DNA of 64,000 nt from Macrothele yani (lineage: Eukaryota; Arthropoda; Arachnida; Araneae; Macrothelidae): assembly GCA_039090855.1 (NCBI GenBank), contig CM077028.1, positions 64,609,054 to 64,673,053 of the forward strand, in the 5' to 3' direction. Each line of letters starts with the position of its first letter. Position 1 is the stretch's first letter. Positions 43,565 through 54,664 of this stretch are shown here, one piece after another. The translations under genes were made by a program, and so were the position numbers. The notes beneath the pieces were generated by a model. It searched no databases. It had not been told where the DNA came from and saw only the letters and a list, made by a program, of their open reading frames with translations.

Positions 43565-45125
43565 CTTTAAACCTCAGTATCGTGTGAAGCCACCTCGAGC
43601 AAAAATAACAGCCTCTACACGGTGTGGAATTTATTGGAGGATATTTTCGATATCGTCCGAGGAAACAGCTTGCCAGGCTGCTTCAATGTGAGACCATTTG
43701 TGGTCACTGTCGGAGACGCCCGACTGGCCGTTCGCTTAGTTTCCATGTCCCAGGCAGGTTCAATCGGGGACATATCTGGCGAACGTGCAGGCCCAGAAAG
43801 AAGCGGTATCTGCTGTGAATGGAAAAAAACTTGGACATTCCATGCCACATGTGGCCGAGCATTGTTCAGCTGGAATATAGCGCCAGGACAACTATGAAGA
43901 AAGGGTACCACCTCTGCGTCTAAAACAACCGTGATGTATTGCTGGCTACACTGAGAAAAACGTTTTGTTAATTCAACAAAAAATTTGTTGATTCAACAAA
44001 AAATTTGTTGAATCAACAAAACATTTTGTCGATATACAGCCAACAAATTTTTTTGTTGAATTTGAAAAATTATTTTGTTGAAAATTATTATTGATTTAAC
44101 AAAATTTATTGTTATCACGACAAAACGTTTCGTCCTTTTAACAAGATGATTAGGTCTATTTTTGGAAATTTGTTTGATCCAGCAAGACATATTGTTTTCA
44201 TGACAAAATGTTCTGTTGCTGCAACAAAACATTATTATCGTGACACAATAAGTTTTGTTGCTATAACAATAGGTTTTGTTGCAGCAATAAAACATTTTGT
44301 CATGATAACAATATGTTTTGTTGGATCAAACAAATTCCCCAAAACAGACCTAATCATTTTGTTAAATGAACAAAACGTTTTGTCGTGATAACAATAAATT
44401 TTGTTAAATCAACAATAATTTTCAACAAAATAATTTAGCAAATTCAACAAAATTTTTGTTGACTGTATATCGACAAAATTTTTTGTTGAATTAACAAAAC
44501 GTTTTGTCGTGATAACAATAAATTTTGTTAAATCAACAATAATTTCCAACAAAATTATTTAGAAAATTCAACAAAATTTTTTGTTGACTGTATATCGACG
44601 AAATTTTTTGTTGAATTAACAAAACGTTTTTCTCAGTGTATTAAGGATTCCCTGAATTCTTATTAGGTGAGATCGTGAATTGAACTCAATGGCTCTACAA
44701 CCCATGGCGCTTGGCTTTGGGATGATACGACCCTGCGAAATGCACGCTGCAAGGTGCTGTTCATCACGATGTTTTCGAACACATATACGACCATCATGGT
44801 GCATAAAGTTGAATCGTGACTCATCGGAAAACACCACCTGTTGCCAATCAGCGCACCAAGGTCTCCGTTCGAAACCCCACAGCAGACTGAGGCGTCTGTG
44901 GTTGAGAGTCAAATGAATGAGCAGCAATTGGCTACTAGCGACCAATCCTCTGTTAAGCAGGTGACGCCAAACTGTGCTGGAAAACAAAGCCTGACCAGTG
45001 ACAGTGGTCTGCACTAACACCGTGGATGTCGCTGTGTGATCGGTCACTACAATGCGGTAGAAGTGTCTGACATCCCTTGCAGTCGCACGACTTTGCGGTC
45101 CGTTTCCCGGATGTCCGTGCGTCCG
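43565..45125 (-). pseudogene. Tc1-like transposase, split by a foldback MITE
   Basis: The C-terminal part at 43,911-43,615 reads IFQLNNARPHVAWNV, with the second catalytic Asp changed to Asn, and SPDMSPIEPAWDMETKR with the Glu. The N-terminal part at 45,125-44,640 reads TDHTATSTVLVQTTVTGQAL and VVFSDESRFNFMHHDGRICV with the first Asp. The MITE at 43,949-44,638 separates them. The N-terminal end is cut near 45,125, where a mariner fragment in the opposite orientation begins. Confidence 0.88.
43949..44638. mobile_element. Foldback MITE of AACAAAA-rich sequence with tandem duplication
   Basis: Both ends start CACTGAGAAAAACGTTTTGT and continue as long TIRs (over 60 bases, with the CGTTTTGTTAATTCAACAAA pattern). 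TA flanks at 43,947-43,948 and 44,639-44,640. The element is almost one long inverted repeat. Its right arm has a 124-bp direct duplication (CAAAACGTTTTGTCGTGATA starts at 44,371 and 44,495). It is 690 bp and non-coding. The TA duplication and CACTG ends suggest mobilisation by a Tc1/mariner transposase, which is inference. Confidence 0.92.
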
Positions 45126-45126
45126 A

Positions 45127-45536
45127 ACTTCCTCTATCTGGTGGGCAAGTGGACCCTACACGATGATAACGCCCACCCACATGTGGCTGCTTGTGTTCAA
45201 GTTTCTTATGAAATGCAGTATTGAAATCAGTCCACAGTTTGCCTTCAGTCTTGGCCTCACCGTGTCCGATTTCTGGTTGTTTCCAACAATGAAGGAGAAG
45301 TTCCGTGGCGCAACATTCAGCACAGATGCTGACGTTATTCAAGCTGTGTATGCAGGGGTCGCTAGAGCAGCTTCCACAAAATGCCTTCGCAACATGCTTT
45401 TAAAAGTGGACTGAACGATGGTAGCGTTGCATGTCATCCGAGGGAAGGTATTTTGAGAAAGAATAACATATTTTGCTTTACCTCTATTTCTTCATTTTGT
45501 GTGATTTTACTCTCAGTTTTTATGGAACGACCGTTG
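45127..45536 (+). mobile_element. Mariner 3' fragment
   Basis: The plus strand reads LVGKWTLHDDNAHPHVAACV (second Asp block) and later QNAFATCF, matching the mariner family at 29,201-30,533. It ends with that family's TIR (ACTCTCAGTTTTTATGGAAC, then TTG and TA at 45,537-45,538). The 5' part is missing and there are frameshifts. Confidence 0.85.
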
Positions 45537-46480
45537 TAGAACTGATTTCCAACACTTTTTTGTGTACGCCATGAAAACTTTCTTGAAGTTCACGAACAAT
45601 TTTCCGTGATTCGTTTCGTGAATTAGCGAAGCATATTCCGGATTTAACCTTTAAAAAGACGAAAACAAAACAAAACCTAAATTTCACGAATTATTTTCTA
45701 TGCGAATTGACAAAAATGCTCTTATTAATCTTCCTCAGTAAAGAGTGGAAAGTTGTCGTTTTTAAGAGATGTTAACGAAAAGTTCTGAATTTCCAAAAAA
45801 TGTTTCTGTAATTCCATTCAAATATTAACGGAAAATTTCAGTTTTTAAGAAATGTTAACAAAAAAATCGGTATTTTTAGGAAAGTTTCCGTAATTCCATT
45901 CGTACATTAACGGAAAATTCCCGTTTTTAAAAGGTGTTAAAGGAAAATTATAAAATTTCAAAAGCCGCTCGGAAAGGTTCTGGTATGAGAACGGTTCCCG
46001 GAATACTGGAGGTTTGATTAACCATCAAAATTCAATCTTCTGACACAGGACCTGATTTTCAAGCTCTGTACGAGATAGTTTCCTCCCCCTCCCCTCCAGC
46101 TGGTGCAGCAGCTATGGTATGTTGTGTTACCGTAAGAAATCAGGTATTTAAAGTATCATAAGGGTGATTCTATTACGTTTATGTATCAGTCTGCGGACCC
46201 CTCCCCTTAACACAAAAGCTAATACAGATATCAAAAGTAGATTTGATTTTTGTGGGTTTTGTGAAATCATAATATGAAACAGTACATTTCACTTTTTCTT
46301 AAATTTAATTGAAAGCTACTATCAGTTTAAAGAAATCTCGAGTTGCAAAACATTCAGTTGCTTTAAAACATCATGATCAAAAATAAATGTAAAAAAAAAT
46401 CTGTGATAATTCCTCCAACAGAAAAAAATAAAACTGTTATTCATCTATTCAGAAAAATAATAACCTCATGAAGAATGAAT
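45537..46480 (+). repeat. Dispersed repeat DR1, second copy with a single minisatellite unit
   Basis: From about 45,780 short degenerate units resembling TTAACGGAAAATTCC repeat. Then 45,973-46,020 (CGGAAAGGTTCTGGTATGAG and following) aligns with one unit of the 47-bp minisatellite at 61,191-61,803. The following 46,020-46,330 aligns with 61,810-62,120 (TTGTGTTACYGTAAGAAATC, then TATGTATCAGTCTG). So these are two copies of one dispersed repeat. Confidence 0.7.
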
Positions 46481-47750
46481 AATAAACTCATGTATCAATG
46501 CGGGTTGATATATCATTTTGTAATAAGATGACATATGAACCTGCATGGATACCGAAAAATACTACATATTTCACCAACGTGCGAAAACGAGTCCGTATGA
46601 GATGTTGCAATCTACCTTAAAATGTGACGAAGAATGAAGTGGGAAGGGTTTCATAGGTCAGGCTCTAGTTATCATCGTTAGCCTCCAAGCTGTACCGTTC
46701 TCGATCCCCACCATATTATAATGCCAGCCTCTACTAGTAGGATGAGCTGTACCAATAGAAAATAAGAAACACTGACTAGCATTCAGCCACAAGACTAGCA
46801 TTATACATACACAGCTAAATCATAATTCACGAAACTCTCATGGTAGATATGTAAAACTACCGATAAATTAATTTATTAACGAACAATTCAATTAATGGAA
46901 GCTGAAAACAGCTTCCATTAATAAAACTAAAAGAGACACTAAAAAAACCATATAAATATTATAATCTATATAATATAAAAAAACATAAATCTGTCCTCTT
47001 TGAAAGTCATATGTGATTATGAAGTGGGTGCAGCAGTTACAAGACATGAATAAAAGAGAAGTCGGTACAACAGTTACAAAACATTATTAAGTATTATATA
47101 AAACATATAATATTATTATATATTAACATTAATTATAATTAATTGCTTAATAAATTTTATTAGCGAACAATTCAATTTTGGGAACTTTATTTTTGTAGTC
47201 ATGGTAGCATCTTTTTTTAAACCGGAAACTGGCCGTTTTTCGATTAAGTTTTTCGAATTAAACCTGAATGCTAAATCACTGACTAGCATTCAGCCATTTA
47301 GTCATGCTGCGTTTTTCTACCGTGTTCAATCCCCGCCATATTATATTTTCCATATGAGATGTTGCAATCTCCCTTAAAATGTGATAAAGAAAGAAGTGGG
47401 AAGGGTTTTCTAGCTCAGACGCTAGCTATTCTTGTTGGCGTCCAAGCAAAAGCGTGCTCGATCCCCACCAAGCACAAAGGAGAAGAATTCTTTCATTTCG
47501 TAAATCAGGAAGAAAAGGATTAGAAAAGTTCAAATCAGTTGTTGGAATATCTGCATAAAGACGAAACAGTTAATATTGACTTTTGTGGGGGAAAATAACG
47601 GAAAAAACAAAACAAAAACGGAATTAGTAACAATAGAAAATCAATCATAACACTGAAATTTCCATAATTACACTACTCTTTGTTGAAATTGCAATGAACG
47701 ACTGCTGGTATTAGCTTGAATCTTAAAATATATATACAGCAACAAGTTGG
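46480..47750. repeat. AT-rich region with a duplicated module ending in B-box-like words
   Basis: The module GAGATGTTGCAATCT..CCTTAAAATGTGA, then AAGTGGGAAGGGTTT, occurs at 46,599-46,654 and 47,355-47,412. Each is followed by a 60-base stretch ending CTCGATCCCCACCA (46,704 and 47,458). A third related word, GTTCAATCCCCGCCA, is at 47,323. ACTGACTAGCATTCAGCCA occurs at 46,771 and 47,280. No gene. Confidence 0.6.
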
Positions 47751-47879
47751 GACATGCAAATGATTAAAATGTCAGTGAAACTGCGCATACAGTTTCGAAG
47801 AAGCGCCCTGTGAACTGTCCGGTCGTGGGTATAAAGAATTGGCTCAAACGTTGAGTTGAAAGGTTGTTTCTTGTGTCTC

Positions 47880-48285
47880 GCTATGCTCCGTCGCCGAAGA
47901 AGGTCGCATTATTATTATTATTATTATTTTTTAAATTGGAGGTTTAACGACCACCGTGAGCAACTCAATGGGCTATAAGCAGTCGCCCGTCCCTAATTTA
48001 GGGTCACTGGTTCCAGGGAAGGGAGAGAGCCAGTGCCGTAAGACAAACACAACATCCATGCCTCACTGGGATTCGAACCCGGACCCCTTACGGACGAATG
48101 ATCAGAGGCCATCGCTGAGACCACTGCGCCACCGGGGCGGCTGTCGCATTATGAACAGCTGACGGTCATTGAGGGAGAAAGGATTGTTGAGATAAAAGAA
48201 GCTGGATTTCCCTAACTCGAAATTGCCACTCGAACTGTACGAAACACCCGTACAGTGAAGGGAACGTGGCGTCAGTATACAGTTT
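47880..48285 (+). pseudogene. Tc1-like transposase N-terminus, split by a SINE
   Basis: The plus strand reads MLRRRRRSHY up to the SINE at 47,913 and continues after it as EQLTVIEGERIVEIKEAGFP, a stop, then IATRTVRNTRTVKGTW. This is the Tc1 helix-turn-helix start. Only the first 60 or so codons remain. At about 48,285 sequence of the split mariner begins. Confidence 0.82.
47913..48142 (-). mobile_element. SINE (copy 10), with perfect TSD
   Basis: A full-length minus-strand copy with B box GGTTCGAATCC and head GCCGCCCCGGTGGCGCAGTG. A 10-bp duplication GTCGCATTAT is perfect at 47,903-47,912 and 48,143-48,152. An ATT trinucleotide run follows the left duplication. It interrupts a Tc1 N-terminus. 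Confidence 0.94.
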
Positions 48286-48791
48286 TAGTCGCTTCATAGA
48301 TATGCGTCGTTGCAGACGCTTCAAGACTGAAATGTAATACTCAGCATTGACAGTAATTTGTAGAGGAACGGCATGTTGGTAGACTACACCTTTATGAACA
48401 AAGAAAATTATCATCATCATCATCACCTTCCCAGCTGATTTGGTTTGGCGGATGTTTTGGGGAGGAGGCGAGCCTGTGTGCTTCCAGACACTCGTTGTGC
48501 GCTTCGTGAGGGGTTCAAAATAGTGGACCCATGTTTCATCGGCAGTTATCACCATGTGTCTAGAAAGTTTGGATCCTTTGAAATCATTTGTTTCCACTCA
48601 TGACACACCTGAACTCTGGTTAATAATTGTTCTCTCGTCAGGTGATGAGGTACCCATCTGGAACACACGAGATGCAGCAGTAATTTGTCGCGTAGAATGC
48701 GGAATGCCGACGTTTTTGAAATATTAAATAAATAAATACATCGCTCTTTCCACGTTCCAGAAACACACAGCAACCGAAAAATTGTTTTTCA

Positions 48792-48863
48792 GCCGCCGCT
48801 GTGGAAATAAACCACAGAACTCTCGATATCTAGCCGAGTGCGTTACATTTACACTACGGTGGC
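48792..48863 (-). other. tRNA-like sequence, left arm copy
   Basis: The inverted counterpart of 59,718-59,789, with one or a few substitutions. It carries the same anticodon-loop sequence CTAGATA and degenerate T loop. Confidence 0.6.
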
Positions 48864-49940
48864 CAACAATCCACGGTGCTATGTGTATTTTTAAGTCAGC
48901 ATCTGACATCATAAATCCGTAAGATGGGCTCAGCTACTGAGACGTCTCCATCTGGTGGGCATTAACGGCACTGGCTATATATATATTATAGCAGTTATTT
49001 CAAAATATACTTTATTGGCAAAAACATAGGGAATACAGGTGTACCACATATGGCAAAATAAACAACAAAACAATGAGCGATACTGATGAAATATTACAGG
49101 TGAATGTGATACGACAGTCAACTAAGGATGACAAAATGTTAAAATCGTTAATAAGGAACAATATATGCTTGAGGAAGATGATGCACAAGCAAAAGTAATG
49201 ATTAATTAATAAAGCATGTGATGACGTGCAGAATGAAAGCAGAGCACAAAACAACAGGTAAATATATTTACAAGAACATGGCTGTACAACGCAGTGCACA
49301 AAAAGAAGGGAACATGTAAAACACAACAAAAGCATATATTACGATAAAGGTACAGAAGTTCCCACAATCCAGGAAACCATACGATATGTGACAAAAACAT
49401 GATAAGTATTACAGAACATAGTGGAAACTTGGGCGAACTCCCCAAGTGAAACACAAGGATACACAAAATACAAACAGCAAGCCGTGCAGTATTGCGTCGG
49501 TCCAAAAAACAACGACATGGGACGAGCAAAAAATACATGACGTCAAAGAATGTGAAAATGCAAGACAGAAATAAGGTATAAATGAAAAGATACAACACAA
49601 TGCAGCAAGAAAAAATAGAAAGAACGAAGTATCGCAGGGCAATGCCTCTCGTATTGCTCCTAGAGAACAAATACACGGTGCGCAACTCAATGAAGGTACA
49701 GGCAGCAAAAGCAGACACATGAGTGAAGAATAAGTATTAAGGACAGGTGCAACGAAGAAACAAATACAACACGGTACATGCACACGAAGTACACAAAAAT
49801 TGCAGAAAACCCCTACAATACAAATCATAAGCAGTTACATGACAAACACTTAGTAGACGCTGTGACGAAGCACCAGGAAGAGAGAACACAAAATCTCGAC
49901 TGATGCATTCAGATCTTCAAGGCTGGAAAAAAACAAAAAA

Positions 49941-51863
49941 TCAGAAAGAAAGATGAATGGAAGATCCAGTGATTTCGAACCAACCGGTCCCCTGCGCCCA
50001 GGTAGATCGGAAAGAGGCTTGAGATTGAGGGGTGGAAGCAGCGAAGTTCTCCAGGCGTAGTCGAGACACGAGGCGATTCCTAACAATCGACCGTAAGGCA
50101 GCGCCAGCAGAGAGGATACTAGGTGTGGTAGCAGGAGAGCGGAGAGATTGATAATAAAGAAAAACGACATGTTTCACAAGTACAAAGAGATAGGCACAGG
50201 CATCCGGCAAAATAGCCGGGGGATGTTTGGTAAGCAATAGCCACTCGTACGCTTGAAAAGGGATGTCTCTGGAGCAAATGGTGCCTACAAGACGAAAGGC
50301 AGTATTGAGAACTGGTAGGAGAACGGGACAGTAACAGTAGACATGAGGAACATCACCTTCAACACCACAAAAGCAGCAGAGAGAAGTAGAAGAAATAGAT
50401 ATGCGAAAGAGAGAAGAAGGAACAGGAAGGCGGCGGTGAAGAAACCGCCAGTGGATGTTTCGCTCTAACGAAGTAGAAAGGGGAGAGAAAGAGGCAGACC
50501 AGATAGGCAGCAGAAGAGAAGGAGAAGCATCAGGAAGACCATGCGGAGAAGTGAGGGACGCACGAAGGATCGCATAGATAGAGGCAGTGGAAAAAGAAGA
50601 AATGGGAGCAACAGAGTCCCGAAAGGGAAGGAAGAAAGGAAGAGAGAGGCTCGGTCCAGAGACAGAAATAAGGCCAGTGTCAGAAACCAGAAGTGGGAAG
50701 AGGGTACAGAGAGCGGAGCGAAGAAAGTCATACTCCTCTTCCAAGGTGGAAGAAGGGTCAGGGAAAAGAGAAGAGAGGGGTTTCCAGGTCAAATCGGAAG
50801 TTAATAAAGCTTCGACGGTGAGAATTCCTGAGCGGAACCAAGGGGGGAAAAGAAAGTATGGTTGATCGGGTGGATGAATCTGAGTGGAAAAGAAAAGAGG
50901 TTCTGCAAGCAGGTCCAGGGTGGTAGAGGGAGGAGCGCAGAGTAGCGGGAGAGAATGAAATACTGCTAGAGCGTCGATAAGAAGTGGTGGGAGTCGTTTA
51001 GAAGTAGAAGGAGATGAATCCATCCGAAGAAAAAGGAGGAAAGTGAAGGATGGATCATGAAGAGAAATAAGAGTATTCAGGGTAAAAGAAAGTGCAAGGG
51101 AGGGCGAAAGGAGAAGACGAATGAAGGAGACGATTCGGTGAGCTCGATAATATGTTCTGACATCCGGGAAATGAAGACAACCAAATGATGTTGGCAGAGA
51201 AAGCGTTGCCGCAGAAATCCAATGTCTAGATGACCATATCACTGAAGTGAAAATACTATTGATGGCAGAGAAATGATGCGATTCAAACACACAGGAATCC
51301 CAAGGATAGAAACACTGTGAGAGAAGATATCGATGAACAATTTGAGCACGTTGAAAGTAAGAGGAAAAGGAAAACGTAAATCGCCAAAAACCAGCCGTGC
51401 GATGAAGTCGTGGGCGGAGAGCTTGCCAAGTGACGTTGCTTGCGGTAAAGGAGTGTCCAAAATGAGCTCCAAGAAATTTTTGGGTCGAGGAGGACCACAC
51501 TGCTCCCCACGGTAAGTCAGTGCGGCCTCTCCAAGAACCACACCACAGGCCAGCACTTTTCTGAATATTCAGGGCAGCACCAGAGAGGGCAGCATACTGT
51601 TCATAAGTGGCAAGAAGAGTATCAAATTGATCATCGCGGCGAAGACAAAAGGTAACATCATCTGCGTAAGCAGAGACAAGAAAACGGTGATGCCGAGTAC
51701 TAGAGACAATTGGTCCTACCCCAGGTAAGAGAGACGCCCGACTTGCAATCAAAAAGGGCTCAAAGGCGAGAGCAAAAAGTTGTCCTGATAATGGACAACC
51801 TTGTCTGATGCCAGATCGAAAAGGAATCGGGGCCGTCAAAAATGTGGCCGTCCGAACGTGCAA
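49941..51863 (-). CDS. LINE C ORF2 C-terminal part: end of reverse transcriptase, connection and zinc finger
   Basis: A 640-residue uninterrupted frame. It opens inside the reverse transcriptase (RSGIRQGCPLSGQLFALAFE), has the catalytic SAYADDVTFCLRRD, then FLGAHFGHSFTASNVTWQAL and a long thumb/connection region. Near the end it carries a CX2C...HX3C-type finger (LCCFCGVEGDVPHVYCYC) and closes with STWAQGTGWFEITGSS. No start codon context is expected, as the true ORF2 start was removed by truncation. The open frame over 1.9 kb indicates recent insertion. Confidence 0.9.
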   Translation of the reverse strand: MHVRTATFLTAPIPFRSGIRQGCPLSGQLFALAFEPFLIASRASLLPGVGPIVSSTRHHRFLVSAYADDVTFCLRRDDQFDTLLATYEQYAALSGAALNIQKSAGLWCGSWRGRTDLPWGAVWSSSTQKFLGAHFGHSFTASNVTWQALRPRLHRTAGFWRFTFSFSSYFQRAQIVHRYLLSQCFYPWDSCVFESHHFSAINSIFTSVIWSSRHWISAATLSLPTSFGCLHFPDVRTYYRAHRIVSFIRLLLSPSLALSFTLNTLISLHDPSFTFLLFLRMDSSPSTSKRLPPLLIDALAVFHSLPLLCAPPSTTLDLLAEPLFFSTQIHPPDQPYFLFPPWFRSGILTVEALLTSDLTWKPLSSLFPDPSSTLEEEYDFLRSALCTLFPLLVSDTGLISVSGPSLSLPFFLPFRDSVAPISSFSTASIYAILRASLTSPHGLPDASPSLLLPIWSASFSPLSTSLERNIHWRFLHRRLPVPSSLFRISISSTSLCCFCGVEGDVPHVYCYCPVLLPVLNTAFRLVGTICSRDIPFQAYEWLLLTKHPPAILPDACAYLFVLVKHVVFLYYQSLRSPATTPSILSAGAALRSIVRNRLVSRLRLENFAASTPQSQASFRSTWAQGTGWFEITGSSIHLSF

Positions 51864-52028
51864 ATGGGCCGGTAGAGGCTAAGGATGAGAGAAACAAAAT
51901 CGGGAGGAAAACCAAAGTGAGTTAATACGGCAGAAAGGTAAGCGTGTGAGACGTTATCAAAAGCGGATTTCTGGTCAAGATTAAACAAAGCTAGGGGTTC
52001 GGAATGTTTTAGTGCAAGAAAAGAAAGG

Positions 52029-52621
52029 TTATGTATGAAGAAAGGAGATGTTGTTAGAAATAGAACGACCAGGCACGGTATATGTCTGGTCGGGGGATAT
52101 GAGGAACGGAAGAACAGAATTTAGGCGACGAGAAAGGAGTTTAGTGAAGAATTTGTAGTCCAGGTTGAGAATAGAGATGGGGCGCCAATTCAACAAGTCC
52201 AGAAGGTCACCCTTCTTCGGCAGGAGGATGACATGTGCAACTGTAAATTCCAGCGGAAGCGCAGGAGAAGAAAGAGCACACGAAAAAGTGGCAGAGAGAA
52301 AAGGCAGGAGTGACGGAAGAAAGGCCCGATAGAACGAGAGCGGGAGGCCATCAGGTCCCGGGGAAGAGTGAAGATTGAGGGAGGCAAAAGCCTCTCTCAA
52401 TTCAGGCAAAGAAAAATCAGCAATGAGAGGGGCGCAGAGAGAAGACGGGACCTGAGGGAGAGAAGAAAGAAAAGAGGAGGAAGAAAAAAAAAAGAACCCT
52501 GCGCAACCGCTCGGAACTTCTCCTGAAAGAAGTGACGGACATGAGAGCAGATGAGGGTTGTATTGCCAGTAACAGTGCCATCAGGCAATCGGAGATGTCT
52601 GATAGAAGATGACGTGCGTCG
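52029..52621 (-). pseudogene. LINE C ORF2, palm and upstream reverse-transcriptase part
   Basis: Minus-strand frames read MRRTSSSIRHLRLPDGTVTG, then PELREAFASLNLHSSPGPDG, NWRPISILNLDYKFFTKLL and QTYTVPGRSISNNISF, ending at a stop at 52,029. LINE D has the same order at 56,016-56,600. A frame change near 52,400 and a small lesion near 51,870-52,030 separate it from the downstream part. Confidence 0.88.
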
Positions 52622-52685
52622 CATGGATTCCATCTTCGAAAGGACTTCGAAAGAATGCGTCACTAAATTTGTCACAGAATTATAG

Positions 52686-52728
52686 CAGTTAAATCCAAAG
52701 GGCGGATCTCGCCCTTTGGATTTAACTG
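52686..52728. repeat. Perfect 19-bp palindrome at the centre of the inverted pair
   Basis: CAGTTAAATCCAAAGGGCG (52,686-52,704) and its exact complement CGCCCTTTGGATTTAACTG (52,710-52,728) flank GATCT. It is the surviving central part of the two inverted arms between the two LINE insertion points. Confidence 0.97.
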
Positions 52729-52936
52729 AGCAGCGTGTTGTTACTCCGCGATTTTTTTGTGATTTGGGTGTGTTATTGTACTCTTTGCTCCTTAATTTCA
52801 CGTTCACCTTAAGTATAAAGGTATCGTCTTTTATTTTGCTTCGTTTCGAGCGCGGTGAGTGCCTATGTTGTTGTATTTCATCTTATTTACGTTTGGCCGA
52901 ACTGGCCAAGCTCGCTACTGGGCGCCGCCATTAAAG

Positions 52937-54664
52937 ATGGCGACTTCCGGTAGGGATAGTGATAGCTCTAATCTCTCTTCCTTTTCTGATGCCCCAGATG
53001 GGGGTGTTGCCACGTAAGCGTCCGCTCGTGGCGTTGCCAATTTGCCTTCTCCAACTACGTCACATCTCCCGGCTTCCGCTATCGATGATGACGCAATGGA
53101 CATCACTGGAAATGCAGCCTCTTCTAGCACTGCCGAGCCCAACGTGTCATTACCTTCGTTTTCTTCTGTTGCAGCCTCCAAAGTCTCTCGTCCAGCATCC
53201 AAGAATAACTATGTTGGCGCTGAAAAGCTGAAATCATTCATTTCCCAAGCTGGCAATAATATCGTGCTTAATATCCCAGCCAGCTCTCCAGCTGGCACAG
53301 CTTTTACTGAAAATCTTGCAAAAGGCGTCCATTTCGAAGCCCTTCCAGACACTCCTTTGCGAGTATATGCAGATGCCATTGCACAGTGGTTCCCATCTGA
53401 ATCTATTCCGCAAATGTATCGAAGAGGACGGCTTGTGGTCGTTTATCTGGCCACGGCTGAAATGGCGAAATCTCTCCTAACATCTGGCCTCACAATTGGT
53501 GATAGACATCTTTCTGCAGAACCGGTGCGCCAAAGACCCATTAACGTTTCTTTCTACCCGGCCCCGTTGGAAGTGACAGATCTCTTGCTGTATGCTGTCT
53601 TATCTTCGGTTGGTCGGGTAGTTGGAGGCATACAAACGCATCTTGCTGCCCGAAACGACCCATTACGTGATCTACGACATGCATCGATCCAACGTGCTCG
53701 CCGTGTTGCGAGGGTCATATTTCCATCACAAGAAGCAATCGAACGGTTTCCAACACACTTCACTGTTCGGTGCGAGGATCAGGTCAGGCAAATAAACTTC
53801 CTGACGGAATTCCATTGTAGTCAATGTCACCAGGTTGGTCACTACTATAAGCAGTGTCCAGTTGCTCCACCAAAGTCTGTTTCGCCCGTCTATCAAGATC
53901 CGACGCCTTCTCATCAAGATCCTAGTAGCGCTCCGTTACCGACGGTAGTTCCTGCGAACAACCTACCTTCGGGGGCAACCTCTACGCCAATTGTTGTCCC
54001 ACCTTCTCTCTCGGAGGAACACTACCCAGTTTTACAACCTTCAGTATCTTTTCGTGTTCCTGCGGACCCTACAGCAGTTGCTGAGTCCGTTGCGACTGAC
54101 CAGTCTGATACCGAGACCTCGACCGCTGATGACACAGCCTATCAAAGCGTCAGCGACCAAGCAATGAGTGATGGGAAGGAGGGCTATCTCCGGAACCGTC
54201 CTGACAAAAGGGATGCCAAACCTCCTCGCGGCTCTACGAAACGACGGCGACAATCTGGCCACTCTACTCAAACCTCTCCGACTAAAGCTGCTGGATCACC
54301 TGCTTCGGGTCGCCCTGTCAAGTCTTCCAAGCCAGTTATCTACCTCCTGCCTCTTGAGGAATTTTCCGCACGCCTACACATGAATGTGTTTCCGGACACT
54401 CCTCTCCCTTATAACGAATTACACGACATTGCTTGTGCCAAGACTCTTCTTCCTAATTTACCCACCTATGTCAACCGATTTGAAGGTCGCTACCCAGCAG
54501 TTGAGAATCAACTGGCACAACTGTTAACTCTTTACAATACTATCAAGAGTCCATCTGCCGAGGATGCTGCCACTCAGAAGTGCATCCAACGGCGGTACAA
54601 CAATTTCCGTTCCCATTTGGAAAAGATTGTCACTGCCACTAGAGACATGGCACTTTCACTGTGA
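52937..54664 (+). pseudogene. LINE D ORF1, one nonsense codon
   Basis: The start MATSGRDSDSSNLSSFSD at 52,937 matches the LINE A start. TAA at 53,015-53,017 (codon 27) is the only interruption; the same frame then stays open for 550 codons. RRM-like blocks (RRGRLVVVYLATAEMAKSLL; ARRVARVIFPSQEAIERF) precede a CCHC knuckle CSQCHQVGHYYKQC at about residue 294. A basic stretch KRRRQSGHSTQ lies at about 435. The protein would bind element RNA and support target-primed reverse transcription. A start after the nonsense codon is conceivable but is not the conserved one. Confidence 0.87.

Larger units (their letters stand above)
48998..52678 (-). mobile_element. LINE C: 5'-truncated, internally deleted L1/Tx1-like LINE
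   Basis: It is flanked by a perfect 13-bp duplication ATTATAGCAGTTA at 48,985-48,997 and 52,679-52,691. In its own orientation it begins with TCTGTGACAAATTTA, which matches the endonuclease region of LINE D at 54,901-54,915. It then jumps to the sequence equivalent to about 55,980 of LINE D and runs to the 3' end (AATAAAGTATATTTTGAAA). So it is truncated at insertion and also lacks about 0.8 kb internally. It is very similar to LINE D. Confidence 0.93.
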
